Shown: positions 1-7,120 of the stretch, one piece after another
How positions within the stretch are numbered: position 1 is the first letter of the stretch
Layout: every line of letters begins with the position of its first letter
Assembly (NCBI GenBank): GCA_003647525.1
Contig: QMMZ01000056.1
Coordinates: forward strand, 1-8,508
Direction: 5' to 3'
Source of the DNA: Deltaproteobacteria bacterium
GTDB lineage: Bacteria > Desulfobacterota > Desulfobacteria > Desulfobacterales > ETH-SRB1
Length of the DNA: 8,508 nt
Made by a program: the position numbers and the translations under genes
Notes under the pieces: generated by a model
What the model saw: only the letters and a program-made list of their open reading frames with translations
What the model was told of the DNA's origin: nothing
Database searches by the model: none

Positions 1-1368
1 AATGGTCATTCTGTACAGCTCTGAAATTAATGTCTGGCTTATCATGCCCGTCAGTTTTTGCCACTTATCAGGAAAGTTGGCCACTCTGAATGCTTGGGGT
101 AAAATATCCCTGAACGGCATGTAGCATGACTCTATCCAGCTCAACGGAATAGCCCTTAAAAAATCGGAAATAAATCCCCTGACCGGCACCGGAAAATATT
201 GCAATCCTCTTGCAATGGATTTAGTACTCCAGTAACGCACGTAGCCTGCGAATTGCTCATCCCCGCCATCTCCTGACAGAGCTACAGTTACATGCGAATG
301 TGTAAGCTTGCTGACTAAAAAACTAGGAATCGCAGATGAATCAGCAAAAGGTTCATCATACATTCCAGGAAGCATTGGAATAACTTCAGTAGCCTCCTTT
401 GGTGTCACATAAAGTTCTGTGTGATCTGTACCCAGATGCCTTGCAACTTTAGCTGCCCACTTAGCCTCATTATATCCTTTCTCTTTAAAACCAATGCTGA
501 ATGTACGAACAGGAGATGAATTTACTTTTTGCATCAGAGCAACAATAATTGATGAATCAATTCCCCCGCTAAGCAAAGCACCCAGAGGCACGTCACTTAT
601 CATTCTGTCTGAAACAGCCTGAGTAAGGATATCATCAAGTTGCTGTAATTTTTCTTCTTCATTAAGAGCGGAATTAATTATTTCTCCTTTCATATCAGGG
701 TGCAGCCAGTAAGTATGGGTTTTTATAGTATTGTTCTCATAAGTAATGAAATGGCCCGGCAGTAACTTAAAAGTATTTTTAAAAATAGTTCTTGGAGCTG
801 GAATATACTGGTAATGCAAAAAAAGAGGAATGGAATCAGGATCAATATCCTTATTAAATATACTGAAGGCCATGAAAGCCTTTAATTCCGAAGCAAATAA
901 AAAAGTGCCATTGCTGAAATGATAATAAAGCGGTTTTATTCCTATTCTATCTCTTGCTAAAAAAAGGCGATTTATTCTGCCGTCCCATATTGCAAAAGCA
1001 AACATACCAATAAATTTTTTGAGGCAGTCAACTCCCCATTGCAGATATGATTTCAGTACAATCTCAGTATCTGTACTGCTTTTAAATTTATGTCCATATC
1101 CTTCAAGGATTTTTCTTGTTTTTTTAAAATTATATATTTCACCGTTATATATAATGGAAACATCATTACTTGTCATGGGTTGACGGCCGGCGCTGGAAAG
1201 ATCTATAATTGATAATCTGCGGTGAGCAAGTCCAATACCCACCTCTTCATCATAAAAAAAGCCCGAATCATCCGGGCCACGGTGATAAAGGCTTAAAGAA
1301 GCTTGTGGAAGCATTTTTTTGAAAGAATTGAATTTTCTTTTACTTATAAATCCGACGATTCCGCACAT
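1..1368 (-). CDS. asnB: Asparagine synthase (glutamine-hydrolysing)-like amidotransferase, partial (3' end outside window)
   Basis: The minus-strand frame stays open for 456 codons from ATG at 1366-1368 to the window edge. The start is fixed by chemistry: it gives MCGIVGF, where Cys2 becomes the N-terminal nucleophile of the class II glutaminase domain. Other glutaminase marks are HRGPDD (about 29-34), the AHRRLSIID stretch (49-56) and YNGEIYN (74-80). The synthetase half has the ATP pyrophosphatase loop SGGIDSS (267-273), a YDEPFADSS segment (337-345) and SGDGGDE (365-371). Known family members run to about 600-650 residues, so roughly a quarter is missing beyond the window. The family transfers ammonia from glutamine to an adenylated carboxylate. 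In polysaccharide clusters such paralogues are thought to amidate sugar acids or other acceptors rather than make free asparagine, which is inference here. The ATG abuts the TAA of the upstream glycosyltransferase with no gap, implying translational coupling. Confidence 0.95.
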   Translation of the reverse strand, partial: MCGIVGFISKRKFNSFKKMLPQASLSLYHRGPDDSGFFYDEEVGIGLAHRRLSIIDLSSAGRQPMTSNDVSIIYNGEIYNFKKTRKILEGYGHKFKSSTDTEIVLKSYLQWGVDCLKKFIGMFAFAIWDGRINRLFLARDRIGIKPLYYHFSNGTFLFASELKAFMAFSIFNKDIDPDSIPLFLHYQYIPAPRTIFKNTFKLLPGHFITYENNTIKTHTYWLHPDMKGEIINSALNEEEKLQQLDDILTQAVSDRMISDVPLGALLSGGIDSSIIVALMQKVNSSPVRTFSIGFKEKGYNEAKWAAKVARHLGTDHTELYVTPKEATEVIPMLPGMYDEPFADSSAIPSFLVSKLTHSHVTVALSGDGGDEQFAGYVRYWSTKSIARGLQYFPVPVRGFISDFLRAIPLSWIESCYMPFRDILPQAFRVANFPDKWQKLTGMISQTLISELYRMTI

Positions 1369-2439
1369 TTACTCGAACTCGCTGACCAGGTTACGCAACA
1401 GATCTGCCAAGCGCGGTGCAACAACCTGTAAGGAATATTGGGATTCTACTTTTGCACGAGCAGCTTTGCCCATATGATCTCTCAGTTCATAGTCATTACC
1501 CAGGGTCTTTAGTGCTTGAACCCAATCAAAAACCGTTATAGCCAAGAATCCATTTACGCCATCTTCGACAATTTGTTGATTCACGCCTACTGGAGAGGCT
1601 ACCACAGGCCGACCGCACGCCATATACTGGATCAGCTTGTAGCCACATTTGCCGCGTGTCCAAGGATCATCGGGCATAGGCATTATGCCAACATCAAAGT
1701 CCTGAATATTTTCGACCTCAGTCTCTTCCGACCACGCCCGAATTTCAGTAGGGACACCATCTAATTGAACTTGTCCCGAACCTACGAGGACTAATCGGGC
1801 ATTTATATTACTGCATACCTTGGCAAAGGCATGAGTTACGAGATAAAGATATTTGGCCGTAATAGGTGAGCCTATCCAACCGAAGTTAATCTCAGATTTT
1901 TTGAGATGTGGTTCCACCCGATACTGCTTCAAATCAACCACTGTAGGCAGGCATTCAATCCATCTGGCCCCTGCCCTTCTTGCTTGATCCGCCAGGTACT
2001 TATTGCCCACAATCACAAGGGCTGCTCGATGCATGACCTTATCAATCTTGTCGCCCAATATTCTACTCACCATGTGCCATTGATGCATGTCGTAACGGTG
2101 AAAAACAGCGTCGTCATAGTCCACAATATAGGGAATACCAAAGCGAGCAAGTATTCCCTCTGCCCATGCAGGAAGCCAAGGCAAGATTTCGTATTCAATC
2201 CACAACAAATCAAAACGATTACTTTTGAGCAGGCAACCAATCCTTCGAACATAAGCGCCAATAACAGATAACAAATGGACACGCCTGCCCGTGTATAAGT
2301 TTTTTATGTATTCGTCTCCCAGCAAAGAAGCCACGGTCACGTCAATGCCCTGAGCCTTTAGATAGGGCAGATACTGGTAGCTTCGAAGCCGGCTGCTCGC
2401 ACCAAGACGACTGTAACGGCTAAGAAGGAGAACTTTCAT
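1369..2439 (-). CDS. GT4-family (GT-B fold) glycosyltransferase
   Basis: This is a complete 356-residue protein that starts with MKVLLLSRYSRLGASSRLRS, an N-terminus typical of exopolysaccharide GT4 enzymes. The N-terminal Rossmann half includes VDYDDAVFHRYD (106-117). The nucleotide-sugar-binding half has GWIGSPITAKYL (187-198) and the signature block around KCGYKLIQYMACGRPVVASP (264-283). The usual E-x7-E pair of GT4 enzymes is not present at the expected places: Gly263/Lys264 and Gln271 occupy them, as I recall for other members with this KCGYKLIQ-type motif. No membrane segment is seen, so it probably acts at the cytoplasmic face of the inner membrane, adding one sugar to a lipid-linked intermediate. 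No clear Shine-Dalgarno precedes the ATG. The gene is visibly GC-richer than its neighbours: bases 1621-1680 hold 31 G+C of 60, against 20 of 60 for 2641-2700 in the next gene upstream. This suggests a separate origin. Donor and acceptor cannot be named. Confidence 0.92.
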   Translation of the reverse strand: MKVLLLSRYSRLGASSRLRSYQYLPYLKAQGIDVTVASLLGDEYIKNLYTGRRVHLLSVIGAYVRRIGCLLKSNRFDLLWIEYEILPWLPAWAEGILARFGIPYIVDYDDAVFHRYDMHQWHMVSRILGDKIDKVMHRAALVIVGNKYLADQARRAGARWIECLPTVVDLKQYRVEPHLKKSEINFGWIGSPITAKYLYLVTHAFAKVCSNINARLVLVGSGQVQLDGVPTEIRAWSEETEVENIQDFDVGIMPMPDDPWTRGKCGYKLIQYMACGRPVVASPVGVNQQIVEDGVNGFLAITVFDWVQALKTLGNDYELRDHMGKAARAKVESQYSLQVVAPRLADLLRNLVSEFE

Positions 2440-2475
2440 TTAAAAGGATTATTAATTTCAGAATACTTTAGTTTC

Positions 2476-2517
2476 ATTGCACACAAATACGTAACTCTTA
2501 AAATTTTCATGTGCAAT
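2476..2517. repeat. Inverted repeat between two glycosyltransferase genes
   Basis: ATTGCACA (2476-2483) is matched exactly by its reverse complement TGTGCAAT (2510-2517), with a 26-base AT-rich spacer. It lies in the 88-bp gap between the GT2 stop and the GT4 start, at the point where base composition changes. The stem is short and AT-rich. A four-base T run follows only on the plus strand, so it is not a good terminator for the minus-strand genes. It may be chance or a weak RNA hairpin. Confidence 0.3.
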
Positions 2518-2527
2518 TTTACCAAAT

Positions 2528-3331
2528 TTAATGTTTTACTTTATGTATAAAACAGTACAACCAATAGCAAAATGCCTTTGCCATTGTTTTTAATATCGTA
2601 GTAACAAATAATTCTTTATAGAATTTAACTAAAATAAGACTATGGTATTTTGCTATAAAACACGCTCTACTAAGTACACCTTTAACTGATGATAAACGGT
2701 CATCATTTTCTGTGCGATATCTCCTTGCTACTAATGTCTCAACCATAGCCGGACCAAATTGTTTAATTATTTCAGCACATGTCAAACCCTCGCAACCCTT
2801 TAGATCTTGATAATAGAAAAATAGTTTAAAATTCGACAATTTTACAACCGGCATGCATTCACCCGGTGTTCCAAAATTAAGAAAATCTTTAAGAGATAAT
2901 TCGTAGGGTTTTTGGTAGTACTTACCAATCAAATCTCCGTTTTCCAATTCAACACATCTGAAAAAAATTATTGGATATTTATTATATTTTTGTAGTAATT
3001 TCAGCATTTCTTTTGCCACTTCAGAAACAAGCAGATCATCAGAATCAATAAAAAGCAACCATTCACCACCGGCCTGTATCGCACCAAGATTTTTTGCACC
3101 AGTTACCCCTAAATTTTTTTCGCTCCTAAACAGTCTAATATCACCGGCAGTCAATTCTTTCTGGTAAATTTCATTAAGTTTTTCGTAGGTAAAATCAGTT
3201 GAAGCATCATCCACAACAATAATTTCAACACGCTCACTATTATGCTCCGCAAAGTCCAAGGCGCTATTAATTGTGTGTATGACCAATTCCTTCCTGTTAT
3301 ATGTTGTTATAATTATAGATAAAAAAGTCAT
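2528..3331 (-). CDS. GT2-family (GT-A fold) glycosyltransferase
   Basis: The 267-residue protein opens with FLSIIITTYNRKE (3-15), the standard beta-1 strand of family 2. Nucleotide-binding VDDASTD follows at 40-46, and LFIDSDDLL (93-101) carries the metal-binding DXD equivalent. KNLGVTGAKNLGA (72-84) is also typical. The catalytic-base region is less clear; acidic Glu181 in KGCEGLT is a candidate. The last ~35 residues are hydrophobic and basic (ILKTMAKAFCYWLYCFIHK), suggesting peripheral attachment to the inner membrane. An AAGG sequence lies 12 bases before the ATG, a weak and distant Shine-Dalgarno. The gene sits downstream of the flippase in the same direction. Its role is inferred to be transfer of one sugar during repeat-unit assembly; the sugar and linkage cannot be predicted. 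Codon use is strongly AT-rich, like the asparagine synthase and unlike the GT4 gene next to it. Confidence 0.92.
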   Translation of the reverse strand: MTFLSIIITTYNRKELVIHTINSALDFAEHNSERVEIIVVDDASTDFTYEKLNEIYQKELTAGDIRLFRSEKNLGVTGAKNLGAIQAGGEWLLFIDSDDLLVSEVAKEMLKLLQKYNKYPIIFFRCVELENGDLIGKYYQKPYELSLKDFLNFGTPGECMPVVKLSNFKLFFYYQDLKGCEGLTCAEIIKQFGPAMVETLVARRYRTENDDRLSSVKGVLSRACFIAKYHSLILVKFYKELFVTTILKTMAKAFCYWLYCFIHKVKH

Positions 3332-3345
3332 TCGATAGTAAAGCC

Positions 3346-3495
3346 TTAAATTTTATTTATAATTTTGAAGTAAAAAAAGTTTTTTATATTTTTTTTTATC
3401 TTCTGCCTTAATGACCACGGAAGCAAACTTTTAGGATATGAAATAAGCTTGCTAACAAGACAAATAAAAGTTTCCTTAAAACCATGGAAACCATG
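3346..3495 (-). pseudogene. Possible decayed 3' end of an unidentified gene
   Basis: The gap between the flippase and the GT2 gene contains a 49-codon open minus-strand frame without any ATG, beginning right after an in-frame TGA and ending in TAA at 3346-3348. The middle reads like real protein (ICLVSKLISYPKSLLPW, 11-27) followed by a lysine-rich tail (RQKIKKNIK). That pattern, hydrophobic then basic, is common at the C-termini of glycosyltransferases. A second frame just upstream gives NIHAHMTWFPWF before a stop, so a frameshifted remnant is possible. A 9-bp imperfect tandem duplication (AAACCATGG/AAACCATGT, 3479-3496) lies at its start. I do not recognise the family. AT-rich DNA can produce such frames by chance, so this is tentative. 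Confidence 0.25.
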
Positions 3496-3517
3496 TCATG
3501 TGGGCATGGATATTGAA

Positions 3518-5032
3518 TCAAACGATAGAAAGAATTTTATACAGATTAAAAAGGCCGTCCTGCCGCTGATAACGCTCAATAAGTATTATCGACACAAGCC
3601 CTAATATTAGAAACAACGAAAAAGATATTATAAAATTTATAAGTCCTGCTGCCGGCATAAACAGACGAATGATAAAAGCGCAGAAACCCGCCACTATCAG
3701 CAATATACAGCTTAGCATACCAACCTTATAAAACCAATCTTTCCAAGTTACATTGACCTGTTTTAGAGCTGACGCACGATAAACCCATGTTAACCCGAAC
3801 ACCTGTATTAATAATGCTGCGACTAATGGAGCTGCAATGCCAAGGAAAGGAAAAAGAGCGAGAGTTAAAGTGACCTTTAATAACAACTCAATAAACTGAG
3901 GTACAACCAATCTCCCAAGCTTTGCAAGCGCGTAATGCAATATAATATCATGCCTGTTGACCACCTGAATGAAAAGCAATATACCGGCAACCCAGTAATA
4001 CCACCAAACATCAGGACGATTAGCTTCACCCACCCATAATGCAACAAGCGAAGAGCCGAAAATTCCATACGATAGCCCTGCTATTATTCCCAAACAGTGC
4101 TGCAACCGGCTGGTACAAAGAAAAATCAGGGATGTATGTATAGTTCCTTTTCCGCTGTCAATCCTGGTTAAATAAGGACTCAAAATTTCGCTGATACGTC
4201 CAAGCAGCAAAGCAATCACTTCAGGAATCTTCCAGATAACAAGATAGGCGGAAACAAAAGTTGAACCTAATACAGCGCCAATAATTAGAACATCTCCATA
4301 TATCAGCCCGAATTGAGCCAGGCCAAATATGAAATATGATCCCCCTTTTGTCACAAACATTTTTTTTACCAGTTTTGAATTTGGCAAGTGCAATTTAAAA
4401 GGTTCAAGCTTACCTGAAATTCTAAGCTGTAATCTTGCCCCTATAGCGGCAACCAATACTCCGATTAAATTTGCCAACATAAGCAAATCTAAACGAGGAT
4501 TGTTTAAAATATAAAAGATTACAATTGCGGCAAAAACTACTTGGGAGATAATCCGATAAAAATTTGCCCAGCCTTGCTGAAGTATGGCCGTAAAGAGAGC
4601 AATGTCTGCCTGGTGAATATATTGAATCCAAATATAAAAACCCAATAAAAAACAGGCATTACGTCCTTCATTTATAAGAGAAACTTCAGCGCCACAAAGC
4701 CACCAGTTTCCAGCCGTCATACCTGCCAATACTATAATTAACAGTATTAGTGTTGCATATGCACAAAACCCTAAAAATACAACCCAGTGGACATCCTGCA
4801 CATTTATCTTCTCACGCTGTGAGTCTGAGGATGCAAGCAAATACACACCTGCTCCACTCAACCATCCAATACCAACTGCAGCAAAATTTGAAATTGTCAT
4901 GAATAAATAATAAAGACCTGTCAACCTGGGCCCCAGGTTATTAAGCAAAAAAGGCAATAAAAATACCTGGATTGCTATAGTAATGGCAAGACCCAGGTAG
5001 TTAGATAACAGTGCGACTAAATAACTGATCAT
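3518..5032 (-). CDS. wzx: Wzx-like polysaccharide flippase (MOP/MviN-like superfamily)
   Basis: A complete 504-residue, very hydrophobic protein with about 12-14 predicted membrane segments, the usual size and layout of PST/Wzx exporters. The N-terminus (ISYLVALLSNYLGLAITIAI, then LLPFLLNNLGPRLTGLYYLF) matches the family pattern of an early helix followed by a conserved LGxxxxGLY turn. Family members flip undecaprenyl-linked oligosaccharides across the inner membrane, and neighbouring GT2, GT4 and amidotransferase genes support that role. A charged linker (SSDSQREKINVQD, about 68-80) separates helices 2 and 3, and a second basic stretch (KLEPFKLHLPNSKLVKKMF) occurs near residue 210. Only a poor Shine-Dalgarno-like GGGTAAG precedes the ATG. 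Sequence identity among flippases is low, so the superfamily call is firmer than the specific Wzx assignment and no substrate can be inferred. Confidence 0.85.
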   Translation of the reverse strand: MISYLVALLSNYLGLAITIAIQVFLLPFLLNNLGPRLTGLYYLFMTISNFAAVGIGWLSGAGVYLLASSDSQREKINVQDVHWVVFLGFCAYATLILLIIVLAGMTAGNWWLCGAEVSLINEGRNACFLLGFYIWIQYIHQADIALFTAILQQGWANFYRIISQVVFAAIVIFYILNNPRLDLLMLANLIGVLVAAIGARLQLRISGKLEPFKLHLPNSKLVKKMFVTKGGSYFIFGLAQFGLIYGDVLIIGAVLGSTFVSAYLVIWKIPEVIALLLGRISEILSPYLTRIDSGKGTIHTSLIFLCTSRLQHCLGIIAGLSYGIFGSSLVALWVGEANRPDVWWYYWVAGILLFIQVVNRHDIILHYALAKLGRLVVPQFIELLLKVTLTLALFPFLGIAAPLVAALLIQVFGLTWVYRASALKQVNVTWKDWFYKVGMLSCILLIVAGFCAFIIRLFMPAAGLINFIISFSLFLILGLVSIILIERYQRQDGLFNLYKILSIV

Positions 5033-5148
5033 AAAATCTTACCCAAATATTTTTTGTCAAAGAAAGGAAATTCCTATGCAATTCTGCTCTCCATGCAAGC
5101 CAGCCTGGGCCATTGAAATCCAGATCCCCAGATATTTCTGTTATGATT
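5033..5148. other. Intergenic leader of the flippase gene, no gene recognised
   Basis: This 116-bp stretch separates the antitoxin remnant from the flippase start. On the minus strand it is open in a frame giving GDLDFNGPGWLAWRAELH and similar, and in another a tiny MAQAGLHGEQ peptide of 18 residues. Neither has a good start, a ribosome site or a family I know. I see no terminator or clear promoter in it. It may carry the flippase promoter or be further debris of the gene patch upstream. Confidence 0.35.
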
Positions 5149-5346
5149 TTACGCAACTGCCAGCTCTCGCAGTGGAACCTGAATCAGCTTTTTGGGATTT
5201 TTCGACGACTGTGCCAGTCTCTCCATTTCCTTTACGATTTCTGCTTTAAGGTATTGCTCTCCACAAATCTGGCAGACACCGGTTGGAACATTCTCGATCA
5301 AAGCAATCAGTTCTTCTCCCCAACGGTAGTCTATCGTTACCTTAAC
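5149..5346 (-). pseudogene. YgiT-type zinc-finger (MqsA-like) antitoxin, 5'-truncated remnant
   Basis: Reading on the minus strand directly after the ATPase stop codon, the same frame gives 65 residues beginning VKVTIDYRWGEELIALIENV and ending at TAA (5149-5151). The segment VPTGVCQICGEQYLKAEIV (20-38) is the second half of a YgiT-type zinc finger, with its C-x-x-C at residues 25-28. Intact relatives start some 10-15 residues earlier with a first C-x-x-C, which is absent here, as is any start codon before the internal Met41. The C-terminal tail (KNPKKLIQVPLREL) is also typical. In the family these small zinc-binding proteins are antitoxins or partners of small toxins; no toxin gene is visible. 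With only one half of the metal site and no start, it should be non-functional. The truncation point coincides with the ATPase gene end. Confidence 0.75.
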
Positions 5347-6933
5347 TCAAAGCCCAAAGCTTATTTCTCTAATTCCCCTTTTTTCCGTATCAAAATTAAT
5401 TCCACATAAGATAATCTTCTTGCCTCTCCCACGCCAATTGTCAACATAACCCTTTTCCTTTATCTGCTTTATTCCTTTATCAGCGCTCTGGTTACACTTG
5501 AATTCTATGATATAGACCTTGTTTTTGAACTCTACTGTCATATCAAGCCTGCCACGCGATGTCAGCAGCTCGCTTTTGGCATTATAACCAATAAGTGATA
5601 GACTTAAATAGATTATGGTATGAAAGTATGCTTCGTTGGGCTTATCTTTCTCGCCATAAAGCGGATAAGGGATGGAGGAAAAGATTGAATCAATATAGAT
5701 TCTTATCCCTTCAAAATCTTCCTGCTCAAGCGCTTTTCCCAGCTTTCCGGCAAGATAAAATGTGTCCGGAGTGGTCTCAAAAAGATATTGCATCAATATC
5801 TCTGAAAAGCTCTTTTTTACTTCCTGGTTTGGATAAGCAAGAAAAATTATATTATCTTCCATTGCTTTGATTGTCAGATAACCGCTTTGAAACAAGAGGG
5901 GCTCTATCCTGATATTTTTTATGTCAAACGCATCAAGGAGGTTTTCCGTTATCTTTATATCTTCAAGTTTTGGTATATAATAATTTTTCTGCCTTAAAAG
6001 GTTTACAAGAAGTGTCGGGGTGGCTGTCTTAAACCAGTAGTTTTTGAATTCTCCTTCTTTGAGACAGTACATAAGAGAGATAGGAGAATATACTTTTTTG
6101 TCGCTTTCTATACTGAATCTGTATCCATTATACCAGTATCTTATCATCTCCATGCATAGCTTACGATCAAACCCCTTTTTCCCGCAAAATATTTTAAGAT
6201 AAGCATCAAAATATTTTTCGATCTCCTCTTCCGTATAGCCCAGAAAATCTGCATATTCCCTGTTCATCGTTATGTCTATAAGGTTGTTCCACTCAGAAAA
6301 TATCGACACCTTTGCAAACCTTGAAACTCCTGTCACAAAGGTGAATTTAACGACATTTACTACCTCTTGGTCCTTTAATACCCCAAAAAAGTTCCTTAAT
6401 GTATCCCTGTTCTCTTCGGCTGTATTAAGTCTTTCTTTACCAAGCCCAAGGTGGTCTATTATTGGCTTGTCGTATTCATCTATAAGGATTGTTGTTTTTT
6501 GATTGTACTTTTCTGACAACCTTATTAATAATTTGGCAAATGCAAGCGGCAGGCTTCCTTCCAGGTCTACATCGAGATCACAAAATTTATAATAGTCCAA
6601 TACAATCTGCTTCAGATCATTACGCAAACTTTGCGGACTGCTACCGTCAATACGATTAAAATCAAACACGACTACCGGATATTTTTCAAACTCCCACTTG
6701 TCATAGATCCAGAGTCCATTAAAGAGTTCCCTGTTGCCTTTAAACAGCTCATGCAGTGTGGATACAGTTAAGGACTTCCCAAATCTCCTTGGCCTTGCAA
6801 AAAAATAGGCTGTCCCTTCTTCAATCATTCTGTATAACCACCTTGTTTTGTCAATATATATATAACCTTCTTCCCTAAGCCTCCTGAAAGATGATGTGTC
6901 AAGCGGGAGTTTGCCGGGTTTATTTTTAATCAT
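5347..6933 (-). CDS. AAA-ATPase-like / PD-(D/E)XK nuclease-like protein (PF09820 + PF08011 type)
   Basis: I choose the ATG at 6931-6933, giving 528 residues that begin MIKNKPGKLPLDTSSFRRLR, because the family starts with a short K-LP-x-G/D-x-x-F segment; the frame is open up to 7044 but the extra 37 codons look like part of another gene. Numbering from the chosen start: YIYIDKTRWLYRMIE (24-38), a degenerate P-loop RPRRFGKS (47-54), Walker B ILIDEYDKPI (149-158), and TGVSRFAKVSIFS (201-213), all standard for the AAA-ATPase-like domain. The C-terminal third has GRLDM (461-465), YIIEFKC (474-480) and a downstream Gln in KQIKEKG, matching the D...E-x-K...Q active site of the PD-(D/E)XK fold. Both ATP-binding and nuclease motifs look intact. 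The biological role of this abundant, often multi-copy family is not established; defence or selfish/mobile functions are possibilities only. It does not fit the polysaccharide pathway around it and is flanked by two truncated genes. Confidence 0.9.
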   Translation of the reverse strand: MIKNKPGKLPLDTSSFRRLREEGYIYIDKTRWLYRMIEEGTAYFFARPRRFGKSLTVSTLHELFKGNRELFNGLWIYDKWEFEKYPVVVFDFNRIDGSSPQSLRNDLKQIVLDYYKFCDLDVDLEGSLPLAFAKLLIRLSEKYNQKTTILIDEYDKPIIDHLGLGKERLNTAEENRDTLRNFFGVLKDQEVVNVVKFTFVTGVSRFAKVSIFSEWNNLIDITMNREYADFLGYTEEEIEKYFDAYLKIFCGKKGFDRKLCMEMIRYWYNGYRFSIESDKKVYSPISLMYCLKEGEFKNYWFKTATPTLLVNLLRQKNYYIPKLEDIKITENLLDAFDIKNIRIEPLLFQSGYLTIKAMEDNIIFLAYPNQEVKKSFSEILMQYLFETTPDTFYLAGKLGKALEQEDFEGIRIYIDSIFSSIPYPLYGEKDKPNEAYFHTIIYLSLSLIGYNAKSELLTSRGRLDMTVEFKNKVYIIEFKCNQSADKGIKQIKEKGYVDNWRGRGKKIILCGINFDTEKRGIREISFGL

Positions 6934-6948
6934 GAGTTTTTCTTCTTT

Positions 6949-7026
6949 CTCAATAACATCTCCAACATCCTCATCCGTCAGCTTTGCCGAAAGCGGCAAA
7001 CTTACTGTCTGTCGTCCGATGCGCAT
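6949..7026 (-). pseudogene. C-terminal remnant of a DegT/DnrJ/EryC1/StrS sugar aminotransferase
   Basis: Fused in frame ahead of the ATPase start, the minus strand encodes MRIGRQTVSLPLSAKLTDED followed by VGDVIE. The pattern (x)RIGRQTxSLPLxxxLTDEDVxDVI is the characteristic C-terminal end of PLP-dependent sugar aminotransferases that make amino-dideoxysugars for O-antigens. Only about 26 residues survive; the rest of the usual ~370-400, including the catalytic lysine, is missing. The match ends at VIE, five codons before the ATPase ATG. Upstream, the same frame is stopped by TAG just before 7044. The family call rests on pattern memory from a short stretch and should be tested by a protein search. 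Confidence 0.55.
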
Positions 7027-7033
7027 GGCATTG

Positions 7034-7055
7034 GATCTGAGCATCTATTCAGATC
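7034..7055. repeat. Perfect 7-bp inverted repeat (hairpin)
   Basis: GATCTGA (7034-7040) and TCAGATC (7049-7055) form a perfect 7-bp stem with an 8-base loop. It sits at the upstream edge of the aminotransferase remnant, where recognisable coding homology stops, and contains the spurious upstream ATG (7042-7044). No T run follows, so it is not a typical terminator. It could be a junction scar, or chance. Confidence 0.35.
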
Positions 7056-7120
7056 ATATCCTCGGGCAGGAGCAATTGCAATGAGCCCGTCAATAATATG
7101 AAGGTGAGTGTCAAACTTAA

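Noticed and set aside
1516..2271. Plus-strand open frames of 82 and 121 codons across the GT4 gene
   Set aside because: They lie wholly inside a well-supported minus-strand gene and show no recognisable motifs; the raised GC content there makes long antisense frames more likely.
5040..5148. Protein-like minus-strand frame (GPGWLAWRAELH...) upstream of the flippase
   Set aside because: It has no start codon of quality, is short, overlaps the flippase start out of frame, and matches no family I can name.
5113..5409. A 98-codon plus-strand open frame
   Set aside because: It is the complement of the YgiT-type remnant and the ATPase 3' end; the minus-strand reading has clear family motifs and the plus-strand one has none.
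7063..7089. CGGGC...GCCCG inverted repeat downstream of the lipoprotein stop, considered as a terminator
   Set aside because: The stem is 5 bp with a 17-base loop and no T run follows on either strand.
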